The notes below the pieces were generated by a model, which saw nothing but the letters and a program-made list of their open reading frames with translations, searched no databases and was not told the DNA's origin. The position numbers were made by a program, and so were the translations under genes. 37,451 bases of DNA from Fidelibacterota bacterium MT.SAG.2 (GTDB lineage: Bacteria; Fidelibacterota; SORT01), in assembly GCA_004402915.1 (NCBI GenBank), contig SORU01000014.1, positions 1 to 37,451 of the forward strand, in the 5' to 3' direction. Shown here piece after piece: positions 23,901 to 30,326 of the stretch. Position 1 is the first letter of the stretch, and each line of letters begins with the position of its first letter.

Positions 23901-24533
23901 TCTTATGATGCAGGATCAGCAGTTAATGGAACCCCAACAACGCTACCTGATGGAAAATTGGCAATTGGAACGGATGATGGAAGGCTAATAGTCCTTAGTT
24001 CGATTGGTGAATTGGTATGGTATTATCAGACTGGATCTTCTATAATTGCACCACCATTAGTTACTAATAAAGGTATGATCTATGTTGGAAGTACAGACGG
24101 TTCAATTTACGGCCTGGTAGATGCTGACTTGGCTTCTCAAAATCTTAGCAAAATGACTTCAGCAGGTATTTGGCCAACATTCCAGGGAAATAATCAAAGA
24201 ACAGGATTTCAGGGAGACGTAGTTGCGGTTGAAGATGAACAAGCAACGCTTCCCACAGAATATAGCCTTTCAGATAATTGGCCCAATCCGTTCAACCCAA
24301 AAACGACAATCAGTTATGGACTACCTCAGCAGTCAGACGTGACTTTAGTAATCTATAACCTAATGGGCCAAGAAATAATGCGTTGGGACGAACAAAACGT
24401 CCTGCCAGGCTATCACCAAAAAACCTGGAACGGCACAAACAAGTTCGGAGTTTCGGTTGGAAGTGGAGTTTACCTATATCGGCTTGTTGCAGGGAATTTT
24501 GTGGAGACGCGTAAAATGGTTTTCATTAAGTGA
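20973..24533 (+). CDS. large secreted FG-GAP / Ig-like / PQQ-type beta-propeller protein with T9SS sorting domain
   Basis: 1186 residues from ATG 20973 (AGGGG upstream); the ORF opens earlier, but the signal peptide (MRNLLVFLSFLFWLSDALAQ) fixes the start. About 30-470: at least seven FG-GAP/VCBS units with DxDxDG calcium loops (DIDQDGKGE, DIDNDGFQE, DLDNDGNIE, DIDLDGLNE, DFDEDGVFE, DMDDDGLFE). About 470-765: three Ig/PKD-like repeats of about 91 residues. About 770-1080: PQQ-like propeller blades (IYVGSSD.RLYAF, IYVGSDGGLMYAI and others). About 1110-1186: T9SS C-terminal domain with NWPNPFNPKTTISYGL and VYLYRLVAGN. It is probably exported by the type IX system and surface-attached or released. 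The FG-GAP part looks GC-richer than the rest. Confidence 0.88.
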   Translation: MRNLLVFLSFLFWLSDALAQLGVNTALNLVWHEASDVVFSRGYVVLAGIDIDQDGKGEILTYDPDGGKKIVYLFESSGDNNYDIIWQYQFSDDFTSISGSTPGIMVTDIDNDGFQEIVVIVGSENPDSTNGLDAGHIFEWDGTDNGLPNFPTATFDPPRDALDQVRLGYTSTALDLDNDGNIELVLPYFGGNGKLLSIIQLTSSDLSVGVTMTVEFDENFAPIDTTHFLARNIGGFGITDIDLDGLNEVIMFNFDNNTGFVRVYEGTGPNAYAFVREWQPNPIGWVTDAHVTYVRSLIMEADFDEDGVFELYLSDTKGNSWIITPGGDVATMFDDVNWTKLHDWKISNLFVEDGNIHGGIIGDVDFDNKPDIYFAGNTFGSILDIEYDGGDVTDGDNYSYYVTAIDSNNDVDGGHFARPSNIALSDMDDDGLFEVVVIVPFTGGDPVTNLSGLYVFEHEGLDSVPISVIIAENEWFDIDRDGYADGLLDGTESYNTGGLEIISYIWTINDSVLGTAAQITASLPTGTNQVNLTVTDTNGLSNIATKSISVVLGELPTPVITAASEWQDITGDGFAQGTLDASNSTHPAGFTITGYEWTLNDSTLGTAAQITASLPTGTNQVNLTVTDTNGLSNIATKSISVVLGELPTPVITAESLWLDITRDGFVQGTLNASNSIHPAGYAITGFEWRRNGITIGSESIINTFLPTGTNTVYLIVTDENGLIDSTSKNINVHAQKIQTAGPISSAVSSIGDSLFFASSADDKIYNFDTDGIVRWFLKVGGDIQSTTTIGPNNRIYVGSSDTRLYAFNLNGNFEWDISMGGIVTASPAITSGDILYVGVDNGRLFSLNGSDGSINWNYLTAGPINSSASVGTDGIIYVGSDGGLMYAINPDGSLRWSFITNEPVRSSPALDLSGNIYFGSDDKNFYSLDSDGNENWRFSTGGTIQSSPVISGDGTVYFGSTDSLVYAISASGEFVWSYDAGSAVNGTPTTLPDGKLAIGTDDGRLIVLSSIGELVWYYQTGSSIIAPPLVTNKGMIYVGSTDGSIYGLVDADLASQNLSKMTSAGIWPTFQGNNQRTGFQGDVVAVEDEQATLPTEYSLSDNWPNPFNPKTTISYGLPQQSDVTLVIYNLMGQEIMRWDEQNVLPGYHQKTWNGTNKFGVSVGSGVYLYRLVAGNFVETRKMVFIK
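22509..22654 (+). repeat. 146-bp tandem-domain repeat, copy 1
   Basis: Pairs with 22782-22927, 273 bases (91 codons) away; I see one mismatch (AAAAGC / AAAAGT). It encodes the second half of an Ig-like domain including ASLPTGTNQVNLTVTDTNG. Near-identity at DNA level, including synonymous sites, shows recent duplication or gene conversion. Confidence 0.9.
22782..22927 (+). repeat. 146-bp tandem-domain repeat, copy 2
   Basis: Second copy of the 22509-22654 segment. The neighbouring parts of the two Ig-like units are much more diverged, so the repeat covers only part of the domain. Confidence 0.9.
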
Positions 24534-24536
24534 TTA

Positions 24537-24555
24537 GGAGGGGCTTCGCCCCTCC
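24537..24555 (+). terminator. GC-rich hairpin after the T9SS protein gene
   Basis: GGAGGGGC / GCCCCTCC with a three-base loop, four bases past the stop. No U-tract follows, so it is a weak or Rho-assisted terminator. Confidence 0.5.
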
Positions 24556-24568
24556 CGATGCTTGCTTC

Positions 24569-24589
24569 AAAAGGGCTGGCAGTCGATGA
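24569..24589 (+). repeat. 21-bp direct repeat, right copy
   Basis: Identical to 20734-20754. Directly after it the sequences diverge (left TTGTCAGCC, right ATATCGTCC), so no hairpin forms here. The copies bracket the whole T9SS protein gene. Confidence 0.9.
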
Positions 24590-24748
24590 ATATCGTCCTT
24601 TCTCTTATAAACTCACCATATTTCCACGGATATATCCTGAGTTTCGGAGAAAAATCGAGAGTAATATCGTGAGTTCTTAAGGTAATGTAATGAGTTTTCG
24701 AGCTGTTTAACTTTAGGGCAAATCCAATGGAGACATGTCTAGAAAGAA

Positions 24749-24780
24749 ATTGGCTATATAAGTGTCCTTTTATATCCAAT
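24749..24780. repeat. imperfect palindromic repeat, copy A
   Basis: ATTGGCTATATAAG, a short loop, then CTTTTATATCCAAT. Similar to copy B at 28194-28225, with paired changes in the two arms. The surrounding 24590-25041 has no credible gene; no other feature was recognised there apart from TCTGGTTCA (24876) and its inverse TGAACCAGA (24992). Confidence 0.7.
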
Positions 24781-25041
24781 ATTAAGATGAGATATATCAT
24801 AAGATCATGAATATAGAAAATCTTGGATTTTTATAGAAATTAGGTTATGTTTATTTGAATTTGCTAATGTTCATCTGGTTCAAGGAATTTAGAGGAGTTA
24901 AAATCATCCGTTTAATTAAATTTGAGATATAGTGAAGTACAAAAAATGGATGGTCGCAATATCTGATAACTGATAAAGAATAATATCTCTGAACCAGAAG
25001 AGTTATAACTTCCTCGAATGTGATAACTGGGTAACAACAGA

Positions 25042-25069
25042 ATTTCTGATAATGGTTTTTATGCGAATT
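25042..25069 (+). other. dif-like XerC/XerD recombination site 1
   Basis: Left arm ATTTCTGATAA, centre TGGTTT, right arm TTATGCGAATT: the 11-6-11 layout of dif. The arms form the usual imperfect inverted repeat (..GATAA / TTATGCGAA). 58 bases upstream of the SH3-protein gene; same orientation as sites 2 and 3. Confidence 0.6.
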
Positions 25070-25126
25070 TGAGTATTAGTTACTGGGATAACTGAAAACG
25101 CAGCCGGAAAGGAAGGAGGGAGTGAT

Positions 25127-26149
25127 ATGAGAATAAGAGGTTTAGTTTTAGTTTCTTCATTATTTATCAGTAGCAATATTATTTCTGCGCAAGATTTTGC
25201 ATTCATCTTGCCGTCGATCGTCAATATAAGAAGCGGTCCTGGAATGAACTTTGAAGTTGTAACTCAGCTGAGACAGGGAACAATAAAATCGATCACCTCA
25301 AAATCTGGAAATTGGATAGAATTAAATTTGGGTTCGAAGTCAGGTTACGTAAGTAAACGAATCGTATTCAGTACAAGTACAGACAATATCGCAAATGAAT
25401 TTAAAGAGCAACATGAAGTAAATAATTTTAATGGCTACCAATACAAACTGAAACGGGTTAACTATAAAAAAGATGTACCAATATTTATTGCCGTTTATCC
25501 TACGACATTACCGCGAGACGATGATATAATTCTCAGTCAAATGGTTAATCATATATCAAAGGTCTGGGGAATTAATAATATATATACCGGATCAGCATAT
25601 ATTCAGAAACAAGCCGGTACTAATTTAATCGTATTTGATAAAGAGTCAAAAAAGTACTATTTTTTGTTAATCAAGGATGAAATTTCAGCGAGAACGGGAG
25701 TTCTTGTATTCTGGTGTAAAGATTCAAACTGGAATCTTGTTCATTCCAAGGGCAAATATCACGGGAGGAATAAGCATACTCAAACATCGTTAAAATCTAA
25801 TACATCTGCCTCGAATAATAAAATTTATACACTAGGGCGCAAAACCCAAACCTTGGATTCGGATAAAAGGATAGAACAGTACATGAATACTAAATATAGT
25901 CAATTTGGTGTAATATCTGTTGATGCTGTCGGTACATATATGAAACTAAATGTTAATACCACTCTCTACTCCGGATTCATGGTAGGACCCGCAGACACAA
26001 AATTTATTCTCACGGAAATGATTAACCAAATTAAAAGGTTTACGCTAAAAAATAATGCTAAAATTGATGTATTCTATCTTAGTTCAAAGGTGATCACGGC
26101 TGAATCCAGATCAGGGCGTTCAGAAATTGACATTATTTATCATGATTAA
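25127..26149 (+). CDS. exported protein with bacterial SH3 domain
   Basis: 340 residues. Signal peptide about 1-22 (LVLVSSLFISSNIISAQ). A bacterial SH3 (SH3_3) domain is at about 25-85: VNIRSGPGMNFEVVTQLRQGT ... WIELNLGSKSGYVSKRIV. Such domains often bind peptidoglycan. The remaining 240 residues (two alpha/beta stretches, VPIFIAVYPTTLPRDDD and FVGPAD/KFILTEMINQI-like) match nothing I know. The ribosome site GGAGGG is strong. The gene is the only one between dif-like sites 1 and 2, so it looks like a Xer-mobilised module. Confidence 0.65.
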   Translation: MRIRGLVLVSSLFISSNIISAQDFAFILPSIVNIRSGPGMNFEVVTQLRQGTIKSITSKSGNWIELNLGSKSGYVSKRIVFSTSTDNIANEFKEQHEVNNFNGYQYKLKRVNYKKDVPIFIAVYPTTLPRDDDIILSQMVNHISKVWGINNIYTGSAYIQKQAGTNLIVFDKESKKYYFLLIKDEISARTGVLVFWCKDSNWNLVHSKGKYHGRNKHTQTSLKSNTSASNNKIYTLGRKTQTLDSDKRIEQYMNTKYSQFGVISVDAVGTYMKLNVNTTLYSGFMVGPADTKFILTEMINQIKRFTLKNNAKIDVFYLSSKVITAESRSGRSEIDIIYHD

Positions 26150-26249
26150 GTCCAAAGGAAGAAAATACAGTAACGGTACATGTGTTTGCTTGTTGATTTA
26201 CGATTCGATTTTGCAAGTAATGAAAATTAGCTCGCCCGGCTATATCCGT

Positions 26250-26277
26250 ATTTCCGATAATAGTTTTTATACGAAAA
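26250..26277 (+). other. dif-like XerC/XerD recombination site 2
   Basis: Left arm ATTTCCGATAA, centre TAGTTT, right arm TTATACGAAAA. It lies 101 bases after the SH3 gene and 103 bases before the DUF6119 gene, in the same orientation as site 1. Confidence 0.6.
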
Positions 26278-26379
26278 GGTATTCAATAATCATTTGAAAT
26301 ATAAGTTCCTCGGAGCTAGAGTTAGGCAATGAACTAAAGATTTAGAGTATCAAAATGATAATAATTAGGTGAAGAAAGT

Positions 26380-27996
26380 ATGAGCACGAAAAAGTCCGAA
26401 ATACGAATCCAAAGATTGCGCGTAAGATTATTCAAAACATCCGTAAAAGCATTTGAAGAAACATTAAAAGATTCTGTTGAATTGACAAAATACGATCTTT
26501 TAGGCAACTTGGGCTTCGATGGAACACTCTTCATATCGAAGCCAACGCAAGGCACGCCAGCTTGGCTTCAATTTATGCAATCTGGAACACAAAACACGAT
26601 CGAAGTGCTAAGCAACCAGTCTAATTCAGCGGTTCTCTTAGTTAAAATTGATGAGAACATATATGGTATAGCTTTTGGACATGGTCGACATTTACTTAAA
26701 GAAGAATTACTTGTACAGGATTTTGGAATAAAAGTTTCATTGAATGGTATTGAGCCGGCTAGTATGCGTAGTATTGATACTTTCACAATAGAAGAGCAGA
26801 CTGTGCATAAGCGTACTCAATCTAGTCGAGCAAGTGGAATAGAGATTTTTGGATTAGATATATCTCGCGATATTGTTAGAGCAATTACTGGAATTCCAAA
26901 AAATTATTTGAGGTTTGAGTCATTGGCAGGAAGTGATGCAACGGTTGCAGTATCTGCCAGAATGGAATTCTCAAGTATTGAGAAGGTATGCAAGAAATTG
27001 AACAGACTTTATAAAGGTACGAGCTATCAGAGCAATTTTGCTTGGGTTGATCATATTAAAAAAGTGAAAGAATCATCTAAAATTAAAGAATTAGATAAGA
27101 AATTAATTGATGATATTAACGATGATAATCCTACATCGTACCTTGCTCCTCCTGAACCAATTAATTGGGTAGATTTTAATTATTTTTCATTTACCCAAAA
27201 AGGTAAAAATCAAATCTTTGATCTTAATCTAGCGTCTTATCGGCAGAATCTAAAGTCAAAGACAGTAGATACTGAAAAAATTAAGAGAGATCATGCTTAT
27301 CTGTTTTCAAGTGGATTGAATGAGGCTATTATAAGTTGGTCAATCTATAATTGCTTGACTTATGAGGTAATCGAAGGTAGTTCACGCTTCGTCTTTACCA
27401 AAAGTACTTGGTTTGAGATTGAAAAGTCCTTTGCTGAAAAAATTAATAATCAAGCGAGTAAGATTGAGAAAATCGACTTGAAGTTTCCACAAATAGAGAT
27501 CGATAAAGAAGGTAAAATTGAGCGAGAGGATGAATATAATATTAGAGCGGCAAAATCCCAAAAGGGCATTGCTCTCATGGATAAAAAGTTAGCGAAATGC
27601 GAATCAACTTCGACTTACATCGAAATTTGTGATCTCATGAGTGAAGATCAAATGATTATTCATGTAAAAAAGAAGAAAGGCGGATCTTCGGGGTTAAGCC
27701 ATTTATTTGCGCAGGGTAGAATATCAGGAGAAGCGCTCCTTAATGATAAAGCATTTAGAAAAAAGGCCAAGTTACATCTTGGTTCACTGAGTAAGGATTA
27801 TGCTAAAAGGATTCCAGAAGATGGGTTTATTTCAAACAAATATAAAATAGTTTATGTGATTCTTGGAGTTGACCCTGCAACTGTAGTAGAAGACCTACCA
27901 TTCTTTAGTCTTCTAAATCTGGTAGGAGCTAAACAATTTCTTACCTCAATCGGGTACCAGGTGGCCATAGCCGGTATAAGTGTCAAAGAATCTTAG
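26380..27996 (+). CDS. DUF6119 / TIGR04141 family protein, probable defence gene
   Basis: 538 residues. TIGR04141 (DUF6119) proteins are sporadically distributed and found in defence islands next to restriction systems; their activity is not established. Typical features are the N-terminal LRVRLFKTSVKAFEETLK, the GIAFGHGRHLLKEE segment, FGIKVSLN, SLAGSDATVAVSARMEFSSIEKVCKKL, and the late CDLMSEDQMIIHVKKKKGGSSGLSHLFAQGRISGEAL, which resembles a degenerate nuclease-like core (IHVKKK). No signal peptide. Flanked by dif-like sites 2 and 3, so it forms a one-gene module. A role in anti-phage defence is inferred from family and context. Confidence 0.75.
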   Translation: MSTKKSEIRIQRLRVRLFKTSVKAFEETLKDSVELTKYDLLGNLGFDGTLFISKPTQGTPAWLQFMQSGTQNTIEVLSNQSNSAVLLVKIDENIYGIAFGHGRHLLKEELLVQDFGIKVSLNGIEPASMRSIDTFTIEEQTVHKRTQSSRASGIEIFGLDISRDIVRAITGIPKNYLRFESLAGSDATVAVSARMEFSSIEKVCKKLNRLYKGTSYQSNFAWVDHIKKVKESSKIKELDKKLIDDINDDNPTSYLAPPEPINWVDFNYFSFTQKGKNQIFDLNLASYRQNLKSKTVDTEKIKRDHAYLFSSGLNEAIISWSIYNCLTYEVIEGSSRFVFTKSTWFEIEKSFAEKINNQASKIEKIDLKFPQIEIDKEGKIEREDEYNIRAAKSQKGIALMDKKLAKCESTSTYIEICDLMSEDQMIIHVKKKKGGSSGLSHLFAQGRISGEALLNDKAFRKKAKLHLGSLSKDYAKRIPEDGFISNKYKIVYVILGVDPATVVEDLPFFSLLNLVGAKQFLTSIGYQVAIAGISVKES

Positions 27997-28056
27997 GGGA
28001 TACATAATATCCGTAATGGATTGAATAGTTCAAATGAATTTTAGTATATGGGAATG

Positions 28057-28084
28057 TGTTCTGATAATGGATTTTATGCGAAAC
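28057..28084 (+). other. dif-like XerC/XerD recombination site 3
   Basis: Left arm TGTTCTGATAA, centre TGGATT, right arm TTATGCGAAAC. It lies 60 bases after the DUF6119 stop, same orientation as sites 1 and 2. No gene follows until 28515; the gap also holds palindromic repeat B and an integrase relic. Confidence 0.55.
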
Positions 28085-28193
28085 TAGTTTCAATTATTAA
28101 AACAGATCTCTGTTGGGAATATACACAAATCGGAATCATAATTTGATACAAATCCATATTGTTTTTATGCTAATATCTCTCTTTTCAACATGA

Positions 28194-28225
28194 ATTGGCT
28201 ATATTAGTGCCCTAATGTATCCAAT
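28194..28225. repeat. imperfect palindromic repeat, copy B
   Basis: ATTGGCTATATTAG, loop TGCC, CTAATGTATCCAAT. Relative to copy A the changes in the left arm (A to T) are matched in the right arm (T to A), which supports a conserved stem-loop. The flanking AAT...ATAAGAT is shared too. Confidence 0.7.
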
Positions 28226-28232
28226 ATAAGAT

Positions 28233-28254
28233 AAAAGAGTCTTACGACTCTTTT
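28233..28254. terminator. bidirectional hairpin terminator
   Basis: AAAAGAGTC / GACTCTTTT with a four-base loop; A-run on one side and T-rich on the other. The stop codon of the leftward integrase relic lies in the loop. Confidence 0.7.
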
Positions 28255-28352
28255 ATTATACTATTTACAGCCTTCTCAACGTCTTCATTCATAACATTTG
28301 CATATACAGTTGTAGTCTGAACTGGCCTTGAATCTGGATTATTTCTTATCGT
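28242..28352 (-). pseudogene. C-terminal relic of a tyrosine recombinase
   Basis: The minus-strand frame ending at 28242 reads RNNPDSRPVQTTTVYANV then MNEDVEKAVNSIIKES. QTTTVYANV is the usual setting of the nucleophilic tyrosine of phage-type integrases, and the following helix is their typical end. A TAG at 28353-28355 closes the frame upstream and the rest of the gene is not recognisable, so this is a decayed remnant. The rest of 28353-28514 holds nothing I can name. Confidence 0.5.
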
Positions 28353-28514
28353 CTACGGGCTAGGGATTGCCCTGACAGCAACGAATAAATCTTCTCCTTT
28401 ATGCCAAATTCGTCAGGTATGGATTTTCTGTTGCATTCAACACTCATATCGTCTATTATACCGATAGTCTTTCAGCTAAATATATAATTTGATAGACTCT
28501 GGATTTAATCAGAA

Positions 28515-29009
28515 ATGAAAATTGAAAAAATTCAAATATCAAATTTCAGGCTATTGCACTCATTTTCTCTAGATGTAGAAGATAATTTATCATTGGTTAT
28601 TGGAAAAAATAATACGGGGAAAACATCATTTTTAGCTCTATTAAACAGATTTCTAAAAGAAACGGGTAATACTTTTTCGATTGATGATTTTAGTATTCAA
28701 TCCCAGGAAAATCTACAAAAGATCGTTGAAGATGACAAAATTTTAGAGGACGAATTATTTTCTCTCTCCTTAAAATTAATAATATCCTATGAAGATCATG
28801 ATAATTTAATCAATATTTCTGATTTTCTTCTTAATCTTTCCCCAACTGAAAATAAGATAATTCTTTCGTTTAAATACGGATTAGACAAAGAAAATTTAAA
28901 AAGATTAAAAAGTGACTTTAAAGAATATAACAAGGAATTTAAAGAGAAAAATGTATTAGACTTTTTAAAGCATAATCAGATTCATAGAACCTACTTTAAG
29001 ACTTATAAA
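28515..29009 (+). pseudogene. Gabija GajA-like OLD-family nuclease, 5' part (cut by IS)
   Basis: Codons 1-165 of an ATP-dependent OLD-family nuclease. The N-terminus KIEKIQISNFRLLHSFSL and Walker A GKNNTGKTS (about 31-38) are typical of the SMC/RecF-like ATPase of OLD proteins. The gene is split by an IS3-family element at 29010. Fusing codon 165 (AAA, 29007-29009) to CGT at 30327, with one TAAA target copy removed, restores an unbroken frame of 667 residues. With the UvrD-like helicase directly downstream this is the GajA-GajB arrangement (class 2 OLD). GajA is somewhat shorter (about 580), so a related OLD-helicase system is possible. As it stands the product is truncated after the insertion (stop at 29028-29030). 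Confidence 0.8.
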
Positions 29010-29081
29010 TGGAGTGCACCCCTTGCGTGAGACACTTTCTTGGTTATTTTAGACACACCAAAACCGGGAGGGTATCACACG

Positions 29082-29414
29082 ATGACAGGAAGTCGACGTA
29101 GGTATGGGAGTTCTTTTAAGATTGACGTAGTTCGTAAAGTCGAGAGTGGGCTATCTGCGGCCCGAGTTGCTCGCAGATATCAACTTAGTCCTCATTTGGT
29201 ATATAAATGGCTTCGTCTGTACAGAGAGAACCCTGAAAAAGCTTTTAAGAGTGGTGGATCCGGGGAGTTTGAGAATTTGGATGCAGAAGCCCGTATTGCC
29301 GAGTTAGAGCGAAAGGTCGGAAGTTTGACCATGGAGAATGGGTTCCTAAAAAAAGTCTTAAGACGGTTAGAGAGCAATGGGGGAGCAAAGATCCCAATGG
29401 ATGGAGAGAGATGA
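29082..29414 (+). CDS. IS3-family transposase OrfA
   Basis: 110 residues from ATG 29082 (GGGAGGG upstream); the longer reading from 29040 starts in the terminal repeat. HTH_Tnp_1 domain: RRYGSSFKIDVVRKVESG, then SAARVARRYQLSPHLVYKWLRLYRE, followed by a leucine-zipper-like helix (IAELERKVGSLTMENGFLKKVL). It binds the IS ends. It overlaps orfB by four bases (ATGA). Confidence 0.9.
   Translation: MTGSRRRYGSSFKIDVVRKVESGLSAARVARRYQLSPHLVYKWLRLYRENPEKAFKSGGSGEFENLDAEARIAELERKVGSLTMENGFLKKVLRRLESNGGAKIPMDGER
29348..29355 (+). promoter_or_regulatory. programmed -1 frameshift signal A7G
   Basis: AAAAAAAG inside orfA. The orfB frame is -1 relative to orfA and open from here to the orfB ATG at 29411, so slippage gives the OrfAB fusion transposase, as usual in IS3-family elements. 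Confidence 0.7.
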
Positions 29415-30310
29415 TCTATACACTGATCGCACAACATTCTGTAGGACTCCCCAAAGGGGCTTTGTGTGAAATCACAGAAGTCAGCCGTAGCGGTCTTTAC
29501 CGGTTTCTATCAAGCGTTAAGGAAAAGGTCGATTCAATTGAAGCGAAACTAATTGAACATATTGAACATATCTGTGTAGATATGCCGGGATACGGGTATC
29601 GGAGAGTGACAAAGGCATTACAACGAATGGGATACCGAATAAATCACAAGCGTGTACTCAGACTTATGCGCAGTAACGACCTGTTATGTAAGCGTAAAAG
29701 GGGTTCTGTACGAACGACTGATTCCCGGCACCATCTTGGTATCTATCCCAACTTGGCTAAAGAAATAAAGCCCACCGCTCCGGATCAGTTGTGGGTTGCG
29801 GATATAACGTATATCAGACTTCCCAAAGCATTCGTATATCTGGGGGTGATAATGGATCAGTTCACTCGCCGTATAGTCGGATGGTCGCTTGGAAGGGATA
29901 TTGATACGAGGTTAAGCATTAGCGCGCTTAGGATGGCATTGAGAAACCGTTCTATCAAACCGGGTTTGATCCATCACTCCGACAGAGGAGTGCAATATGC
30001 TGCAGGTAAATATATAGAGATGTTGAAGCAGCATGGAATAATTGTTAGTATGTCGCGAAAGGGTAATCCCTATGATAATGCCACTATCGAGTCATTTATC
30101 AAGACATTGAAATACGAGGAGGTCCTGCTGAATGAATATGAATCCTTTGAGGAGGCGTACGATTATATTGCTTACTACATCAATGAGGTTTACAATAAGA
30201 GGCGGTTGCACTCAGCATTGGGATATAACTCGCCTGTTGAATTTGAAAATGCATTCGAGGAAAGAAGATTAGAAATGTCCTTAAAACAGGAAGAAAGTGT
30301 CCCAGTTTAG
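29411..30310 (+). CDS. IS3-family transposase OrfB (DDE integrase core)
   Basis: 299 residues. N-terminal HTH_21 (IEHICVDMPGYGYRRVTKAL, then INHKRVLRLMR) followed by the rve core with the DDE triad: D in WVADITYI, D in HHSDRGVQYAA, and E in YDNATIESFIKTLKYE. It ends RLHSALGYNSPVEFE, typical of IS3 transposases. Apparently intact and active-looking. Confidence 0.93.
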   Translation: MIYTLIAQHSVGLPKGALCEITEVSRSGLYRFLSSVKEKVDSIEAKLIEHIEHICVDMPGYGYRRVTKALQRMGYRINHKRVLRLMRSNDLLCKRKRGSVRTTDSRHHLGIYPNLAKEIKPTAPDQLWVADITYIRLPKAFVYLGVIMDQFTRRIVGWSLGRDIDTRLSISALRMALRNRSIKPGLIHHSDRGVQYAAGKYIEMLKQHGIIVSMSRKGNPYDNATIESFIKTLKYEEVLLNEYESFEEAYDYIAYYINEVYNKRRLHSALGYNSPVEFENAFEERRLEMSLKQEESVPV

Positions 30311-30326
30311 GGGTTCACTCCATAAA

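Larger units (their letters stand above)
29010..30322 (+). mobile_element. IS3-family insertion sequence (1313 bp)
   Basis: Terminal inverted repeats: left end TGGAGTGCACCCCTTG, right end (reverse complement) TGGAGTGAACCCCTAA, both followed a few bases inward by GACACTTTCTT. A 4-bp target duplication TAAA is intact at 29006-29009 and 30323-30326. It carries orfA and orfB in IS3 order with a programmed-frameshift signal. The clean ends and duplication show a single, recent insertion into the gajA-like gene. Confidence 0.93.

Noticed and set aside
24721-24740. TCTAGA near 24737 as the attR of the selC element
   Set aside because: Only six bases match the tRNA 3' end, far too short for an attachment core.
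24567-24800. 77-codon minus-strand ORF
   Set aside because: It lies over the direct repeat and palindrome A, has no ribosome site and no recognisable protein features.
26305-26320. GTTAGGC near dif-like site 2 as an integron attC core
   Set aside because: It fits GTTRRRY, but I found no matching RYYYAAC and no attC fold, and the other two sites lack it.
28147-28175. Fourth possible dif-like site (GTTTTTATGCTAATA)
   Set aside because: Only the right arm is similar; the left arm does not pair with it. Kept out of the set of three.
28381-28415. TTATGCCAAAT near 28400 resembling a XerD arm
   Set aside because: 10 of 11 bases match a typical arm, but no matching left arm lies six bases upstream.
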